DNA from: Anabaena catenula FACHB-362
GTDB lineage: Bacteria; Cyanobacteriota; Cyanobacteriia; Cyanobacteriales; Nostocaceae
Length of the DNA stretch: 42,751 bases
Direction: 5' to 3'
Assembly: GCF_014698735.1 (NCBI RefSeq)
Contig: NZ_JACJTQ010000044.1
Coordinates: forward strand, 1 to 42,751
The notes under the pieces were generated by a model. The model was not told where the DNA came from and ran no database searches. It saw only the letters and a program-made list of their open reading frames with translations. The translations under genes were made by a program, and so were the position numbers. Shown here piece by piece: positions 17,307 to 25,772 of this stretch (its first letter is position 1; each line of letters begins with the position of its first letter).

Positions 17307-18800
17307 ATGATAAACGAAATTACTGTAGGTCAAATTATTGGCGGACGTTACCAAATTGTTGAACAACTCGGTAGCGGTGGATTTGGAGTTACCTTCAAAG
17401 CGGAGGATACAAAAACACAAGGAAATCCTATATGTGTTGTGAAACATTTTAGACCTGACCACCCAAGTAAATGGGAAAAAGGTTTAGAATTATTTAAACG
17501 TGAAGCAGAAAAGCTTCAAAGCTTAGGTAATCATGACCAGATTCCTAAATTTTTCGATTTTTTTACGGAAAATCAAGAGTTTTATTTAGTACAAGAATAC
17601 ATAAAAGGTCACAATCTACGTGAGGAATTAACACAGGGTAAACAACTAAGTGAAACTGAAGTAATTAATCTTCTGCGGGATATTTTAGGAGTTTTAAGTT
17701 TTGTTCACCAAAATGATTTAATTCACAGGGATATCAAACCTGAGAATATTCTGAGACGTGAATCTGATGGGAAAATAGTTTTAATTGACTTTGGAGCAGT
17801 TAAAGAAATCCCTACACTATTAATTACTCCACCTGCACAACCACGGGTTGTTACTAATATATATAGTGATGGTTATGCACCTAAAGAACAACAACAAGGT
17901 AAACCACCACAATTTAGTAGTGATATATATCCAGTCGGTGTAATTGCTATCCAAGCCTTAACAGGGATAAATCCTCGTGTTTCACCATTTCCGACTCACC
18001 CCGATACAAAGGAAATTATTTGGCGCGATCGCGCTCCTCATGTTAGCACAGAATTAGCTAAGATTATTGATAAAATGGTGCGCCAGAATCACGAAGAGCG
18101 TTATCCATCAGCAAGAGAAGCATTAGCAGCAGTTAACGAACTCCTATTACCACCAAAAACACCACCAATAAACAACACTACAACAACTACAGGAACAACG
18201 CAAGTAATACCACCACCAAGAAAAATTCCTCAGAATATATTCCTAGTTGCAGGAGTATTTGGAGTATTTGCGTTTATTACACCTGCGATTTTCTGGTTAA
18301 AATCTCAAATAATACATCCTCAACCCAATTTTTTATCTTATCCATATCAGGACACCAATACTCAATATCCTGAGAACTGGACTCCCCAAAAACCACCAGG
18401 GCAATTTGGCGGTGAATTAATCAACTTTTTACCCAAAAATATCCATTCTGAAAATTCCTGTTTTCCAGTATTTACAGTTAATAGGGAGGAATTTGGCAAA
18501 AAGATTCTCTCTCTCAATGAATTTAAAGCCAAAACTATAACAAAAATCAAAGCTAATAATTCCTATTCAAACCTTAAAGACGAAACTACACCAGAAACAA
18601 CTTTATCTGAATTTCCCGCCTACAAACTCGCCTATTTTTTTCAAGATAATGAATGTAAATTTCGAGTTTTAGAAATTAGCACAGTCAGAAAAGGTAATGG
18701 TTACTATCTTACCTTCAGGGCGACAGAAAAAGAATTTGAGCAATATTTAGGAACGGTAGAAGCAATGATTAAGTTATTTAAAATAATTGACGTTAAATGA
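17307..18800 (+). CDS. Membrane-anchored Ser/Thr protein kinase with extracytoplasmic C-terminal domain
   Basis: Hanks-type kinase of 497 aa from the ATG at 17307; an in-frame ATG at 17262 would add 15 residues, but the usual kinase N-terminus begins near GGRYQIVEQLGSGG. Visible motifs are the glycine loop GSGGFG (23-28), catalytic lysine in VVKHF (K46), HRDIKPEN (140-147), DFGAVK (161-166) and GYAPKEQ in place of the more usual GYAPPEQ. A Pro/Thr-rich linker leads to a membrane helix at about 311-331. The roughly 165-residue C-terminal domain ends YLTFRATEKEFEQYLGTVE, a pattern reminiscent of PsbP/Mog1-like domains in cyanobacterial kinases (inference). It probably signals envelope or periplasmic state. 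The 291 bases before it are A+T-rich with no clear promoter beyond a TTGACA at 17142. Confidence 0.9.
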   Translation: MINEITVGQIIGGRYQIVEQLGSGGFGVTFKAEDTKTQGNPICVVKHFRPDHPSKWEKGLELFKREAEKLQSLGNHDQIPKFFDFFTENQEFYLVQEYIKGHNLREELTQGKQLSETEVINLLRDILGVLSFVHQNDLIHRDIKPENILRRESDGKIVLIDFGAVKEIPTLLITPPAQPRVVTNIYSDGYAPKEQQQGKPPQFSSDIYPVGVIAIQALTGINPRVSPFPTHPDTKEIIWRDRAPHVSTELAKIIDKMVRQNHEERYPSAREALAAVNELLLPPKTPPINNTTTTTGTTQVIPPPRKIPQNIFLVAGVFGVFAFITPAIFWLKSQIIHPQPNFLSYPYQDTNTQYPENWTPQKPPGQFGGELINFLPKNIHSENSCFPVFTVNREEFGKKILSLNEFKAKTITKIKANNSYSNLKDETTPETTLSEFPAYKLAYFFQDNECKFRVLEISTVRKGNGYYLTFRATEKEFEQYLGTVEAMIKLFKIIDVK

Positions 18801-19039
18801 TATGTTTACACAACCTGGTTAAATCAAATTTAGTCAAAATCACTGTGTATGTTGCCTTTAGAAAAAACCGAAAAAGTACCGTAAATGCTTGATTTAAGGT
18901 CTTTAAAAGCAACATAAATTTATTTAATGTATTATTAAATATTGAATAAGCTATGTAAAATCAATGAAAAACAAAGTACATTACTATAATCAAAAGTGAT
19001 AAACTTAACAAATAATCCCATGTTTACCATCATTAAATT

Positions 19040-19588
19040 ATGCGTACCATTCGTCACCTCACCAAAGTTAGCACTCTCACAGGTGTAGTTTTAACCAGCC
19101 TACTCGTTTCTAGTCATCCAGTAGCAGCACAAAGGGCGTGTGTTGTTACCGATAGTGGTAATGTTGTATGCGGCAGACTTCAGCAGAACTCTCAAAAACC
19201 TAGCAGTGTCAAAAATCAAACTTTAGAATTTGAACATATTAATGTAACTTTGCAAGGCTGTAAGCGTTCCTCTTCTACCGTGAATTGTTACTTTTTATTA
19301 ACCGCTAAACAAGATAGTGATGTAGAGTTTAACTGCTATAGAAGTAAGATGTTTGACTTGTATGGCAGTGAGCATTTGTGTCGGCAAGCACAAATAGGCA
19401 AAAGTAAAGGAGATAATTCTGCTCAAACAAGGATGCTTAAAGGTATTCCTCTGAAAGCAATAGCTACCTTTAAAGAAGTACCAACACAAGTTAAAGAGAT
19501 AGCAGCAATTGAAGTGCAAGTTAATCCTTATGTTGATTACTGGAGATCCTACAATGCTGTATTTCGTAACACTCCTATATCAGAGTAA
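19040..19588 (+). CDS. Small secreted Cys-containing protein, unknown
   Basis: This 182-aa protein has a signal peptide (MRTIRHLTKV... with a cleavage site near VAAQ-RA, about residue 31). The mature part begins CVVTDSGNVVCGR, then has a beta-rich region with further cysteines (GCKRSSSTVNCYF, EFNCYR, EHLCRQ), giving six cysteines in total and likely disulphides in the periplasm. Such N-terminal CVVTDxGxxxCG sequences occur in uncharacterised cyanobacterial exported proteins. It converges with the protease-WD40 gene 92 bases away. No function is assigned. The 239 bases before it hold nothing I recognise. Confidence 0.7.
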   Translation: MRTIRHLTKVSTLTGVVLTSLLVSSHPVAAQRACVVTDSGNVVCGRLQQNSQKPSSVKNQTLEFEHINVTLQGCKRSSSTVNCYFLLTAKQDSDVEFNCYRSKMFDLYGSEHLCRQAQIGKSKGDNSAQTRMLKGIPLKAIATFKEVPTQVKEIAAIEVQVNPYVDYWRSYNAVFRNTPISE

Positions 19589-19680
19589 CTGAGGTCTTGT
19601 ATAGGTTTGTCTAAATAATAAATATCTATTTCCAGTGTTGTTTTTACAACTGAAAAAAATTAACAACCTACTTATCCTAT

Positions 19681-21387
19681 CTACTTAGACACCCGCCAAA
19701 CTTTAATATTACTTTCTCTACTCGCACTAGCCAGAGTTTTACCATCTAAACTAAAAATGACAGAATCAACGGTGTCAGCATAACCTGTCAAAGTGTGGAT
19801 TTGTGTTCCCGTTGCCACATTCCACAGTTTAATTGTGTTGTCATCACTGCCACTAGCCAAAATTCTCCCTTCAGGACTAAAAGCCACAGAATTAACTCGG
19901 TTAGAATGACCTGTGAGAGTGCGGATTTCTGTTCCTGTATCTATATTCCATAGTTTGATTGTATTGTCATCACTGCCACTGGCTAAAATTCTCTCTTTGA
20001 GACTAAAAGCCACAGAATTAACTCGGTTAGAATGGCCTGTAAGAGTGCGGATTTCTGTTCCCGTATCTATATTCCATAGTTTGATTGTATTGTCTGAACT
20101 ACCACTAGCCAAAATTCTCCCATCAGGACTGAAGGCCACAGCATTAACCTTAGTAGTATGCCCTGCTAGGGTGAGTCTTTCGTTGGTTGTGAACACATCC
20201 CACAACTTGATAGTCCCATCACTACTGCCACTAGCCAAGGTTTTACCATTTGGACTGAAAGTGACAGAATAAACCGAGAAAAAACTTCCTTGAAGGCTGC
20301 CAATTTCCGTTCCTGTAGCGACATTCCACAGTTTAATCGTCTCGTCATTACTGCCACTAGCCAAGGTTTTACCATCTGGACTGAAAGCAAGCGACTCAAT
20401 TCGGTCGGAGTGTCCTTGAAGAGTGCGGATTTTGCTTCCTGTAGCTATATTCCATAGTTCAATACTTCCATTCTTACTGCCACTAGCGAGAATTTCGCCC
20501 TTGGGACTCAACGCAATAGCTGTTACCAGGAAAAAATCTCCAGGTAGGGTTTTCGCTAGGGTGAAAGGAACGCTAGGAACTTTTGTAACTGGTGGACTGG
20601 GAATTTTAGTAACTGGTTGAGGAGGATTTTTGGTGGTAGTTCGACTGGGAACTTTTGTAACTGCTGGACTGGGATTTATCCGTGTTCCAGTAAGTTGTAA
20701 ATAGGTCTTCAACGGAATACCTAACGCAATACCATCAGTATTACGACTATTAATATTTCTGGACGACTGACCGTAAATACCAACTAACTTGCCATTTGCA
20801 TCAAGTATCGGTCCACCACTTTTGCCCTTGATAACCGCAACCTCTAAGGACAAAGTATAACCGTCTTTATTTGGTTTTTGTGGTGGTCCACTAATAGACC
20901 CTGAACCAAAGTGAATTTTGCGTTCAGTCAGTCCAAAAGCTAGTTCTGGAAAACCAATCACATAGATAGTTTCTCCCACAGTCATTTGCTCAGAATTTCC
21001 CATTTCTGCTACTTCATAATATTGATTACTGGTAAAGGTAAACTCTGCTAAATCCACATCTCCCAATTGTTTTACTTGCCGATGGCTAAAGGTATACTGT
21101 GTATACGGTGTATTTGGTCTACTATTATATATTTGAGCTGTGTACTTACCTTCTAAATTGACAACGTGCCAGTTAGTCAATACTGTATAAGTATAAGTTG
21201 AAGCTTGGCTATTAGTTTTGCGCTTGATGATAATACCAGAACCAACCTGAGTACCATCAATACGAACTGTTATTTTTTGGGCAATGAGATAAACTTCTTG
21301 ACGTGATAATGCTGCTATACCATTCAACGGAAAAATGACAATTGTTGTAGTGAGTAAGACTGATGATAAGATACTGCCAAACCTCAT
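19681..21387 (-). CDS. Exported trypsin-like serine protease fused to a seven-repeat WD40 propeller
   Basis: This 568-aa protein has a signal peptide at residues 1-26. The S1/trypsin-like domain (about 30-235) carries a full triad: His74 in TNWHVV, Asp112 in DVDLAEF and Ser190 in GKSGGP. A Pro/Thr/Val-rich linker with repeated VTKVPS units spans about 240-280. Seven WD40 repeats follow (GSxDxTIKLWN signature each time), enough for one closed propeller. Repeats 5 and 6 are almost identical, see 19832-20083. Its ATG overlaps the stop of the upstream protease by one base (TGATG), so the two are translationally coupled. Likely an envelope protease whose propeller recruits partners; the target is unknown. 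Confidence 0.92.
   Translation of the reverse strand: MRFGSILSSVLLTTTIVIFPLNGIAALSRQEVYLIAQKITVRIDGTQVGSGIIIKRKTNSQASTYTYTVLTNWHVVNLEGKYTAQIYNSRPNTPYTQYTFSHRQVKQLGDVDLAEFTFTSNQYYEVAEMGNSEQMTVGETIYVIGFPELAFGLTERKIHFGSGSISGPPQKPNKDGYTLSLEVAVIKGKSGGPILDANGKLVGIYGQSSRNINSRNTDGIALGIPLKTYLQLTGTRINPSPAVTKVPSRTTTKNPPQPVTKIPSPPVTKVPSVPFTLAKTLPGDFFLVTAIALSPKGEILASGSKNGSIELWNIATGSKIRTLQGHSDRIESLAFSPDGKTLASGSNDETIKLWNVATGTEIGSLQGSFFSVYSVTFSPNGKTLASGSSDGTIKLWDVFTTNERLTLAGHTTKVNAVAFSPDGRILASGSSDNTIKLWNIDTGTEIRTLTGHSNRVNSVAFSLKERILASGSDDNTIKLWNIDTGTEIRTLTGHSNRVNSVAFSPEGRILASGSDDNTIKLWNVATGTQIHTLTGYADTVDSVIFSLDGKTLASASRESNIKVWRVSK
19832..20083 (-). repeat. Two nearly identical 126-bp tandem units inside the WD40 gene
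   Basis: Units 19832-19957 and 19958-20083 each encode one 42-residue WD40 blade and differ at only a few positions. The neighbouring units are clearly more diverged. This points to a recent unit duplication or gene conversion that kept the reading frame and the seven-blade count. Confidence 0.9.
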
Positions 21388-22262
21388 CAGTTATTCTCCA
21401 AATGACGTAGTAAAACCTGTTGATTAATAGGTATAGCCATACTAGAATCTATAATCATTTTTTCTACTTGTGGTTCTGGTTGAGAACCATCTTGATATAC
21501 TTCTGAACTATCCCATAGTGGGTTTTTGTGTAAACTATTGATACCCACAACTTCACCATTTATATTTAACAATGGTGCGCCACTCATGCCTTTACGAACA
21601 TCATTAGTATAGCCAATCTGATAACCTCCCACTAAGGGCTTAGTCAGTAAAATGGAAACTTCACCAGCAGTAAACACAAACCGATACCAGCTATTTTTGA
21701 CTGTTTTCACTTCTGACTCAGGAATATCATCAGCAGTTCCTCTGGATATAAATCCTCCCACAAACACCTGCTCCCCAACTTGCAGACTAGAGGTATTTCC
21801 TAACCTAGCTCCTGTATAAACTACATTAGGACTGGAAAACTGCAACACAGCTAAATCCTCTTGGGGAAATTTCGCCTTAGTTAAGACAGCAGCATTGTAA
21901 ATAAATCCATCAACGGTGTGAATTTGATAGGGTGGTTTAGCGGCTCTTAAGACATGAGCATTAGTGATGACTGTATAAATATTGGCTGTTTTTTTTAATA
22001 AAGTACCTGAACCTAGTAAGGTTTGTGGTGATTGCTTTGCTGATATTTTTACTGTTATATTTTGTGCTAATTGTTGTATTTGCTCTACAGTTAGGGTAGG
22101 TTCAGACTGAGAGGGTGTTGGTATTGGACATTCAGAAATATTGCAATTACTAGAAATGCTTTGCTGTCTTGATATTGCTAAGGAAACACCACCAAGACAG
22201 ATCACTAATCCTAGAGTATAAATAATTTTACTTCTAAACCAATACCAATTCCTGTTTGACAT
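21387..22262 (-). CDS. Membrane-anchored trypsin-like serine protease
   Basis: 291 aa from the ATG at 22262 (a TTG at 22271 is in frame). A hydrophobic N-terminal segment at about residues 11-30 acts as signal or anchor. A protease domain follows with His103 in TNAHVL, Asp136 in EDLAVL and Ser227 in KGMSGAP. An extra loop near ISRGTADDIPESEVKTVKN separates the second half. It belongs to the S1C/trypsin-like group but has no PDZ domain, unlike DegP/HhoA. It is the middle gene of a minus-strand trio: COP23 gene 110 bases upstream, WD40-protease overlapping downstream by one base. The two proteases are paralogues with the same triad spacing and probably act together. Confidence 0.88.
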   Translation of the reverse strand: MSNRNWYWFRSKIIYTLGLVICLGGVSLAISRQQSISSNCNISECPIPTPSQSEPTLTVEQIQQLAQNITVKISAKQSPQTLLGSGTLLKKTANIYTVITNAHVLRAAKPPYQIHTVDGFIYNAAVLTKAKFPQEDLAVLQFSSPNVVYTGARLGNTSSLQVGEQVFVGGFISRGTADDIPESEVKTVKNSWYRFVFTAGEVSILLTKPLVGGYQIGYTNDVRKGMSGAPLLNINGEVVGINSLHKNPLWDSSEVYQDGSQPEPQVEKMIIDSSMAIPINQQVLLRHLENN

Positions 22263-22372
22263 TAATTCCAAAAATGTTAAATGCTAAACTTTGAATTTTG
22301 ACAGGAAAATAATCCAATTTCCCAAGGAGAAAATAAATCGTGAATATCAAGGAATTTAATGATTGTCAGTAC

Positions 22373-22927
22373 CTAATTATTAGTACAGGTTTCATTATCT
22401 AGCAATTTTTTCACATCTATGTAAATATTACCTTCATCATCGTAGGAGATCAGATTACATCCACTTAAATTAATTGGAGAATCACCTGCACCTCGACGGA
22501 AATCGGTCATTCTTACCAGCACTTCTTCAAAATCAGTTCCCGGTTTAAGAGTGACTAATAAATTATCGACTGTACAAGGTGCGCCTTCTTTATTAGCAAT
22601 ACATACAACTGGATAGCCGTTAAACTTCTTTCTGCCAGTAAAAAACAACTTACCTTGATCATAATATCGTTGTAATTTAGCAGTAACAATTTGACAGCGT
22701 TTCTGGGGTGGGAAGTTCTTAAAATCTTTGACAACCCAACGCAGAAAAGTCTCAGAACCCCGTGAACCGCGAACCTTGGTAACTGGTACATTTTCCTCTT
22801 GGGTACAGAAAAATTTGTTACCTCTGGCATAACTTGGTTCACTTAGAGACATTCCTAAAGTCAAAAGAGAGGATACGGTGACGGCTGCTAGTCCTGGTAA
22901 AACTTGAGTCAAGAACCTTTGCTGCAT
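22373..22927 (-). CDS. COP23-family exported protein
   Basis: This 184-aa protein has a signal peptide (residues 1-34, cleavage near SYA-RG). The mature domain shows the COP23 pattern: KFFCTQEENVPVTKV, FLRWVVKDF near the centre, KRCQIVTAKLQRYYDQGKL, GYPVVCIANKEGAPC, LLVTLKPG and IYIDVKKLL. Five or six cysteines are conserved in type and probably form disulphides. COP23 was described as a membrane-associated 23-kDa protein with circadian oscillation in a unicellular cyanobacterium; its molecular role is not known. It is the promoter-proximal gene of the protease trio, which suggests it is a substrate, inhibitor or partner of those proteases (inference). Confidence 0.88.
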   Translation of the reverse strand: MQQRFLTQVLPGLAAVTVSSLLTLGMSLSEPSYARGNKFFCTQEENVPVTKVRGSRGSETFLRWVVKDFKNFPPQKRCQIVTAKLQRYYDQGKLFFTGRKKFNGYPVVCIANKEGAPCTVDNLLVTLKPGTDFEEVLVRMTDFRRGAGDSPINLSGCNLISYDDEGNIYIDVKKLLDNETCTNN

Positions 22928-23053
22928 AAATTCAAATATTAGTCATTGAAATCTACGTAAACAACTAAAATACAACATCTAGTTGCTTTTTTCGCTTCTT
23001 TGTCAAGTCTTTTCACTGAAAATTAATATTTGATCATTAATTATAAAATTATA

Positions 23054-23069
23054 GTCTGCTAACGCAGAC
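23054..23069. promoter_or_regulatory. GTCTGC-TAAC-GCAGAC hairpin in the divergent region before the PRTRC operon
   Basis: Perfect 6-bp stem with a TAAC loop in the 284-base divergent region (22928-23211) between the COP23 gene and the primase gene. Could be an operator or an RNA hairpin in the PRTRC operon leader. A second dyad, CAACTA...TAGTTG, lies near 22964-22987 and is followed by a T-rich stretch. No iterons or DnaA-box cluster were recognised here. Confidence 0.3.
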
Positions 23070-23211
23070 ATAAGTAGTAAATCAAAATTTGATACTAATA
23101 TGGTTATTGATTTCATACTCTTTGAACAAAGCAAAAATCCTGCAAAAGCAGCGTAGCAATTTATTTTCAGCTTTTTATCCCTTTTATAACCCCAACCAAA
23201 ATTAAAATCCT

Positions 23212-24113
23212 ATGCTGAAAAAAAACCACAAACCCAAAAACTAATTGACACCCTCAAACTACTCCCCCCACACTGGCCTATCATCCCCACCCAGGGAAAA
23301 AGACCATTAGGGTATCAATGGGAACAGCATTCCTGGTCTCCTCAAACATTGCTGAACCAACTCCAGCAATATGAGAAAGTACCAGTCAGAAACCGCCATC
23401 ACGGTTTTTACAAAGTAACCCCCACAGGTATAGGTGTCCTTTGCGGTCAAAACTCCCAGGAATTTTTAATCGCCATAGACTGTGATGGATACAGCGCCCA
23501 TGCAGCAATTATCGCTCATCAACCACTCCCCACCACAGTTGCATTTACATCAGGACGACCAGGAAGGGCGCAATATTTACTGAAATTGCCAGGTAACAAT
23601 CATCCTCAACTCAAATCCCGTAAAATCACCACCGCCCCTGGTGAAGTTTTAGAATTTAGAGGTACTAAACTACCATCAATACTTCCCCCCAGTATTCATC
23701 CACAAACAGGGTATTATCGTTGGCTGAGTGGTTGTCGTCCTGACCAAATTGAAGTAGCGATCGCACCATCTTGGATAATTGAACAGATGACCAAACGTGC
23801 GAAATCACCAAAAAGAGATTACCACAAAAATAGTAACTTTTTACCAACAAATCCAGAATTTACAGGTGAGGATACAGAAACAGCACTGCTACTACTGGAA
23901 ATTATTCATCCTCGCTTTGCAGATAAATATGATTCATGGATCAAGGTAGGAATGGCTTTGAAATCAGTCAATCCTACCCTGCTTTCTGCTTGGGAGGAAT
24001 GGAGTCAGCTATCAGCTAAATACACACCAGGGGAGTGCGAATACAAATGGCAATCTTTCAGAAAATGGGGAATGAATATGCAGATTTTACACCGTTTAGC
24101 TAATCTTTCCTAA
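23212..24113 (+). CDS. Primase-polymerase (prim-pol N-domain plus PriCT-2), N-terminus apparently out of frame
   Basis: The main frame from the TTG at 23349 gives 254 aa, but it stays open upstream to 23190 and encodes a convincing prim-pol start (LLPPHWPIIPTQGKRPLGYQW) that lacks any ATG, GTG or TTG. An ATG at 23212 lies one frame off and would join this frame if the A8 run at 23218-23225 had one more A. Downstream are catalytic-type acidic residues in IAIDCDG, TSGRPGRAQYLL, LEFRG and PPSIHPQTG. A PriCT-2 domain follows (YDSWIKVGMALKS...AWEEWSQ...W-QSF). No helicase domain follows. The gene heads the PRTRC operon and is a likely replication initiator or primer maker for the element. Confidence 0.75.
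23218..23225 (+). other. A8 run, possible frameshift or transcript-slippage site at the primase start
   Basis: ATG CTG is followed by eight A residues and then CCACAAACC. With nine A residues the ATG reads straight into the primase frame; with eight it ends at a TAA within 11 codons. Homopolymer A runs are classic sites for polymerase slippage, and equally for sequencing error. Confidence 0.5.
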
Positions 24114-24122
24114 CTACTAATT

Positions 24123-24590
24123 ATGTCAAAAACTGAAACTCAACAAATTGTGGATGCAGATGTTGAAGCTGACGATAACGATGGTGATTTCACCACCGCA
24201 TTCACAGAAACTGATGTTGTTAACGTAGCATCTGAAAAAGAAAATAGATTTGATTTTGATAGCAACACTATCATCTTAGGCATCCAAATTTTACCAGCAA
24301 ATCAGCACGATTTACGACAAGTGTTTATCACGGCTGGAATCAAGGGAGAACCACCAGTCATGCAAATTACTACACTAAATGAAATTGAGCAATATCCAGT
24401 AATAGCTGAAGTTCTCACGAAACTAAAAGTTATTTTACCACAAATGGCAGAACAAGCCCAACAAAAAGAAGCTCAAAAACAGAAACTATCTGTCAAGCCA
24501 TCAGAGAATAACAAAATTGTCAATCCTCCTGATTTACCACCAACTAATACTCACAAAGCTAATCCATCTAATCAATTAACACTGTTTTAA
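24123..24590 (+). CDS. PRTRC system protein E-like, with C-terminal QLTLF clamp motif
   Basis: 155 aa. Residues 1-45 are acidic. Residues 46-85 are strand-rich (TIILGIQILP, RQVFITAGIKG). Residues 85-125 form a helix with EVLTKLKVILPQMAEQAQQK, the layout of PRTRC protein E (small beta domain, then a Lys/Ala/Gln-rich helix). The tail is Pro/Asn-rich and ends SNQLTLF. The last five residues match the bacterial beta-clamp-binding pentapeptide QLxLF at an exposed C-terminus. It starts 9 bases after the primase stop and ends one base before the next ATG. The role of PRTRC E is unknown; here recruitment to a sliding clamp is a specific inference. Confidence 0.7.
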   Translation: MSKTETQQIVDADVEADDNDGDFTTAFTETDVVNVASEKENRFDFDSNTIILGIQILPANQHDLRQVFITAGIKGEPPVMQITTLNEIEQYPVIAEVLTKLKVILPQMAEQAQQKEAQKQKLSVKPSENNKIVNPPDLPPTNTHKANPSNQLTLF

Positions 24591-24591
24591 G

Positions 24592-25026
24592 ATGCCGTAC
24601 ATTTTGATGATTGAAGGTCAAGAAATACCCATAGCTGATGAAATTGCAGCTACTGACGAAACTCTCCGCAATGCCCTGACACCATTCTACCCAGAAATTG
24701 CTCATGCAGAAATTACGCGAACGGATAAAGATGGAATTACCCAAATTCGCATGGTCAAGAAAGCAGGTACTAAAGGTTTAGGTGATATCCTCCAAACTTT
24801 AATTACTAGCGAACATCAATTTAACCCAGCTTTACTATTAAGTTGGCAAATCAAAATGTTAGAAATTCAAGGTCATCTGAATATCGAAAATCTGCTGTTA
24901 TTACAAGATGAAATAGAAACAGCAATTACCACTGGGAGAGAATGGCAAACTGAATTAGACAAGAGTTTAAATATTCTCAAAAAATCTCCTCCTATACCTT
25001 CAGAAATACCAATTTCCGGCTTCTAA
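24592..25026 (+). CDS. PRTRC system protein C: ubiquitin-like domain with C-terminal extension
   Basis: 144 aa. Residues 1-62 match the PRTRC C/prokaryotic ubiquitin-like family: short strands, LRNALTPFYPEIAHAEI (the YPE-LATA-type motif), a DKDGITQIRMV strand and the family's terminal AGTKG. Family members usually end soon after this Gly, with a total of about 70 residues. Here 82 more residues follow (helical, ending PSEIPISGF). If the GTKG glycine is the conjugating end, the tail would have to be removed, for which the JAMM-like protein encoded 1.5 kb downstream is a candidate. The stop codon overlaps the next ATG by one base (TAATG). Confidence 0.8.
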   Translation: MPYILMIEGQEIPIADEIAATDETLRNALTPFYPEIAHAEITRTDKDGITQIRMVKKAGTKGLGDILQTLITSEHQFNPALLLSWQIKMLEIQGHLNIENLLLLQDEIETAITTGREWQTELDKSLNILKKSPPIPSEIPISGF

Positions 25027-25772
25027 TGCAGTCTCAATATCAATTGGCTGCTGAGTCTTTAAAAAAATACCAGATTCCCCAAACTGTGCAAGAGAGAATT
25101 TGGTATTTAGAAGAACTCAGCGAACAAATTAATTACCTCAGTCTCTACAAAGAACTATTCCCCAATGAATGGTCATCTTCAACAACTCCCTTGAGACAAC
25201 ATTCACATCCCAGTGTTTACAGTGACTTAGAAATTGAGTTTTTGGAACTGGTAAATGAGTGGTTATTTCCCATAGATTACCACGAAGACTTTCGGGAATG
25301 CACAGAAAGGTACACAGAAATTCCCGTTTACTCCCAAAACATAGATTGGTGGGAAATAAGTTTAGAAGAACTCAGCCTTACAGAACAATTTCTATTATCA
25401 ATTATAGGTTATGGACATCCTCAAGAAGATTGGAATTCTTGCTTTGGATTCATTCCTCATAAATTGGTAACGGTGGATAAAATCAATTGGGATAAACTTT
25501 CATCACTTTGTCAACAAACAACATCACCTTTGTCTCTACTTTATGATGTCATATCTATCATTGACCACAGTACAGAATGTATTTGGTTAAATGTCACCCA
25601 TGAAGAATATGTCTCATTTGATTGGGAACAAGCAGTGCTGAAATATTTAGCCGAACAATGGCAATTATGCCAAACATATTGCCAGAAAATGACAGAGTTT
25701 TCCGAATGGATTGAATCTTCTATTGACCATAGAAAACAGGTAATCAAACTATGGAACAAAGCACGGTATTAA
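25026..25772 (+). CDS. PRTRC operon protein at the protein F position, unknown
   Basis: This 248-aa soluble acidic protein is rich in Trp, Tyr and Glu (PIDYHEDFRECTERY, NIDWWEISLEELSL). It has no signal peptide, membrane segment or metal motif. In PRTRC cassettes the usual order is E-C-F-B-A-ThiF, and this gene fills the F slot. The sequence itself does not let me confirm family F. It overlaps the protein C stop by one base and the protein B start by 22 bases, so it is translated with them. It may be a scaffold or substrate adaptor for the ubiquitin-like cascade. Confidence 0.6.
   Translation: MQSQYQLAAESLKKYQIPQTVQERIWYLEELSEQINYLSLYKELFPNEWSSSTTPLRQHSHPSVYSDLEIEFLELVNEWLFPIDYHEDFRECTERYTEIPVYSQNIDWWEISLEELSLTEQFLLSIIGYGHPQEDWNSCFGFIPHKLVTVDKINWDKLSSLCQQTTSPLSLLYDVISIIDHSTECIWLNVTHEEYVSFDWEQAVLKYLAEQWQLCQTYCQKMTEFSEWIESSIDHRKQVIKLWNKARY

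Noticed and set aside
19913-20272. 119-aa plus-strand ORF with internal repeats
   Set aside because: Antisense shadow of the WD40 repeats.
22928-23211. Replication origin with iterons before the primase gene
   Set aside because: No tandem iterons or DnaA-box cluster could be recognised; only two short dyads.
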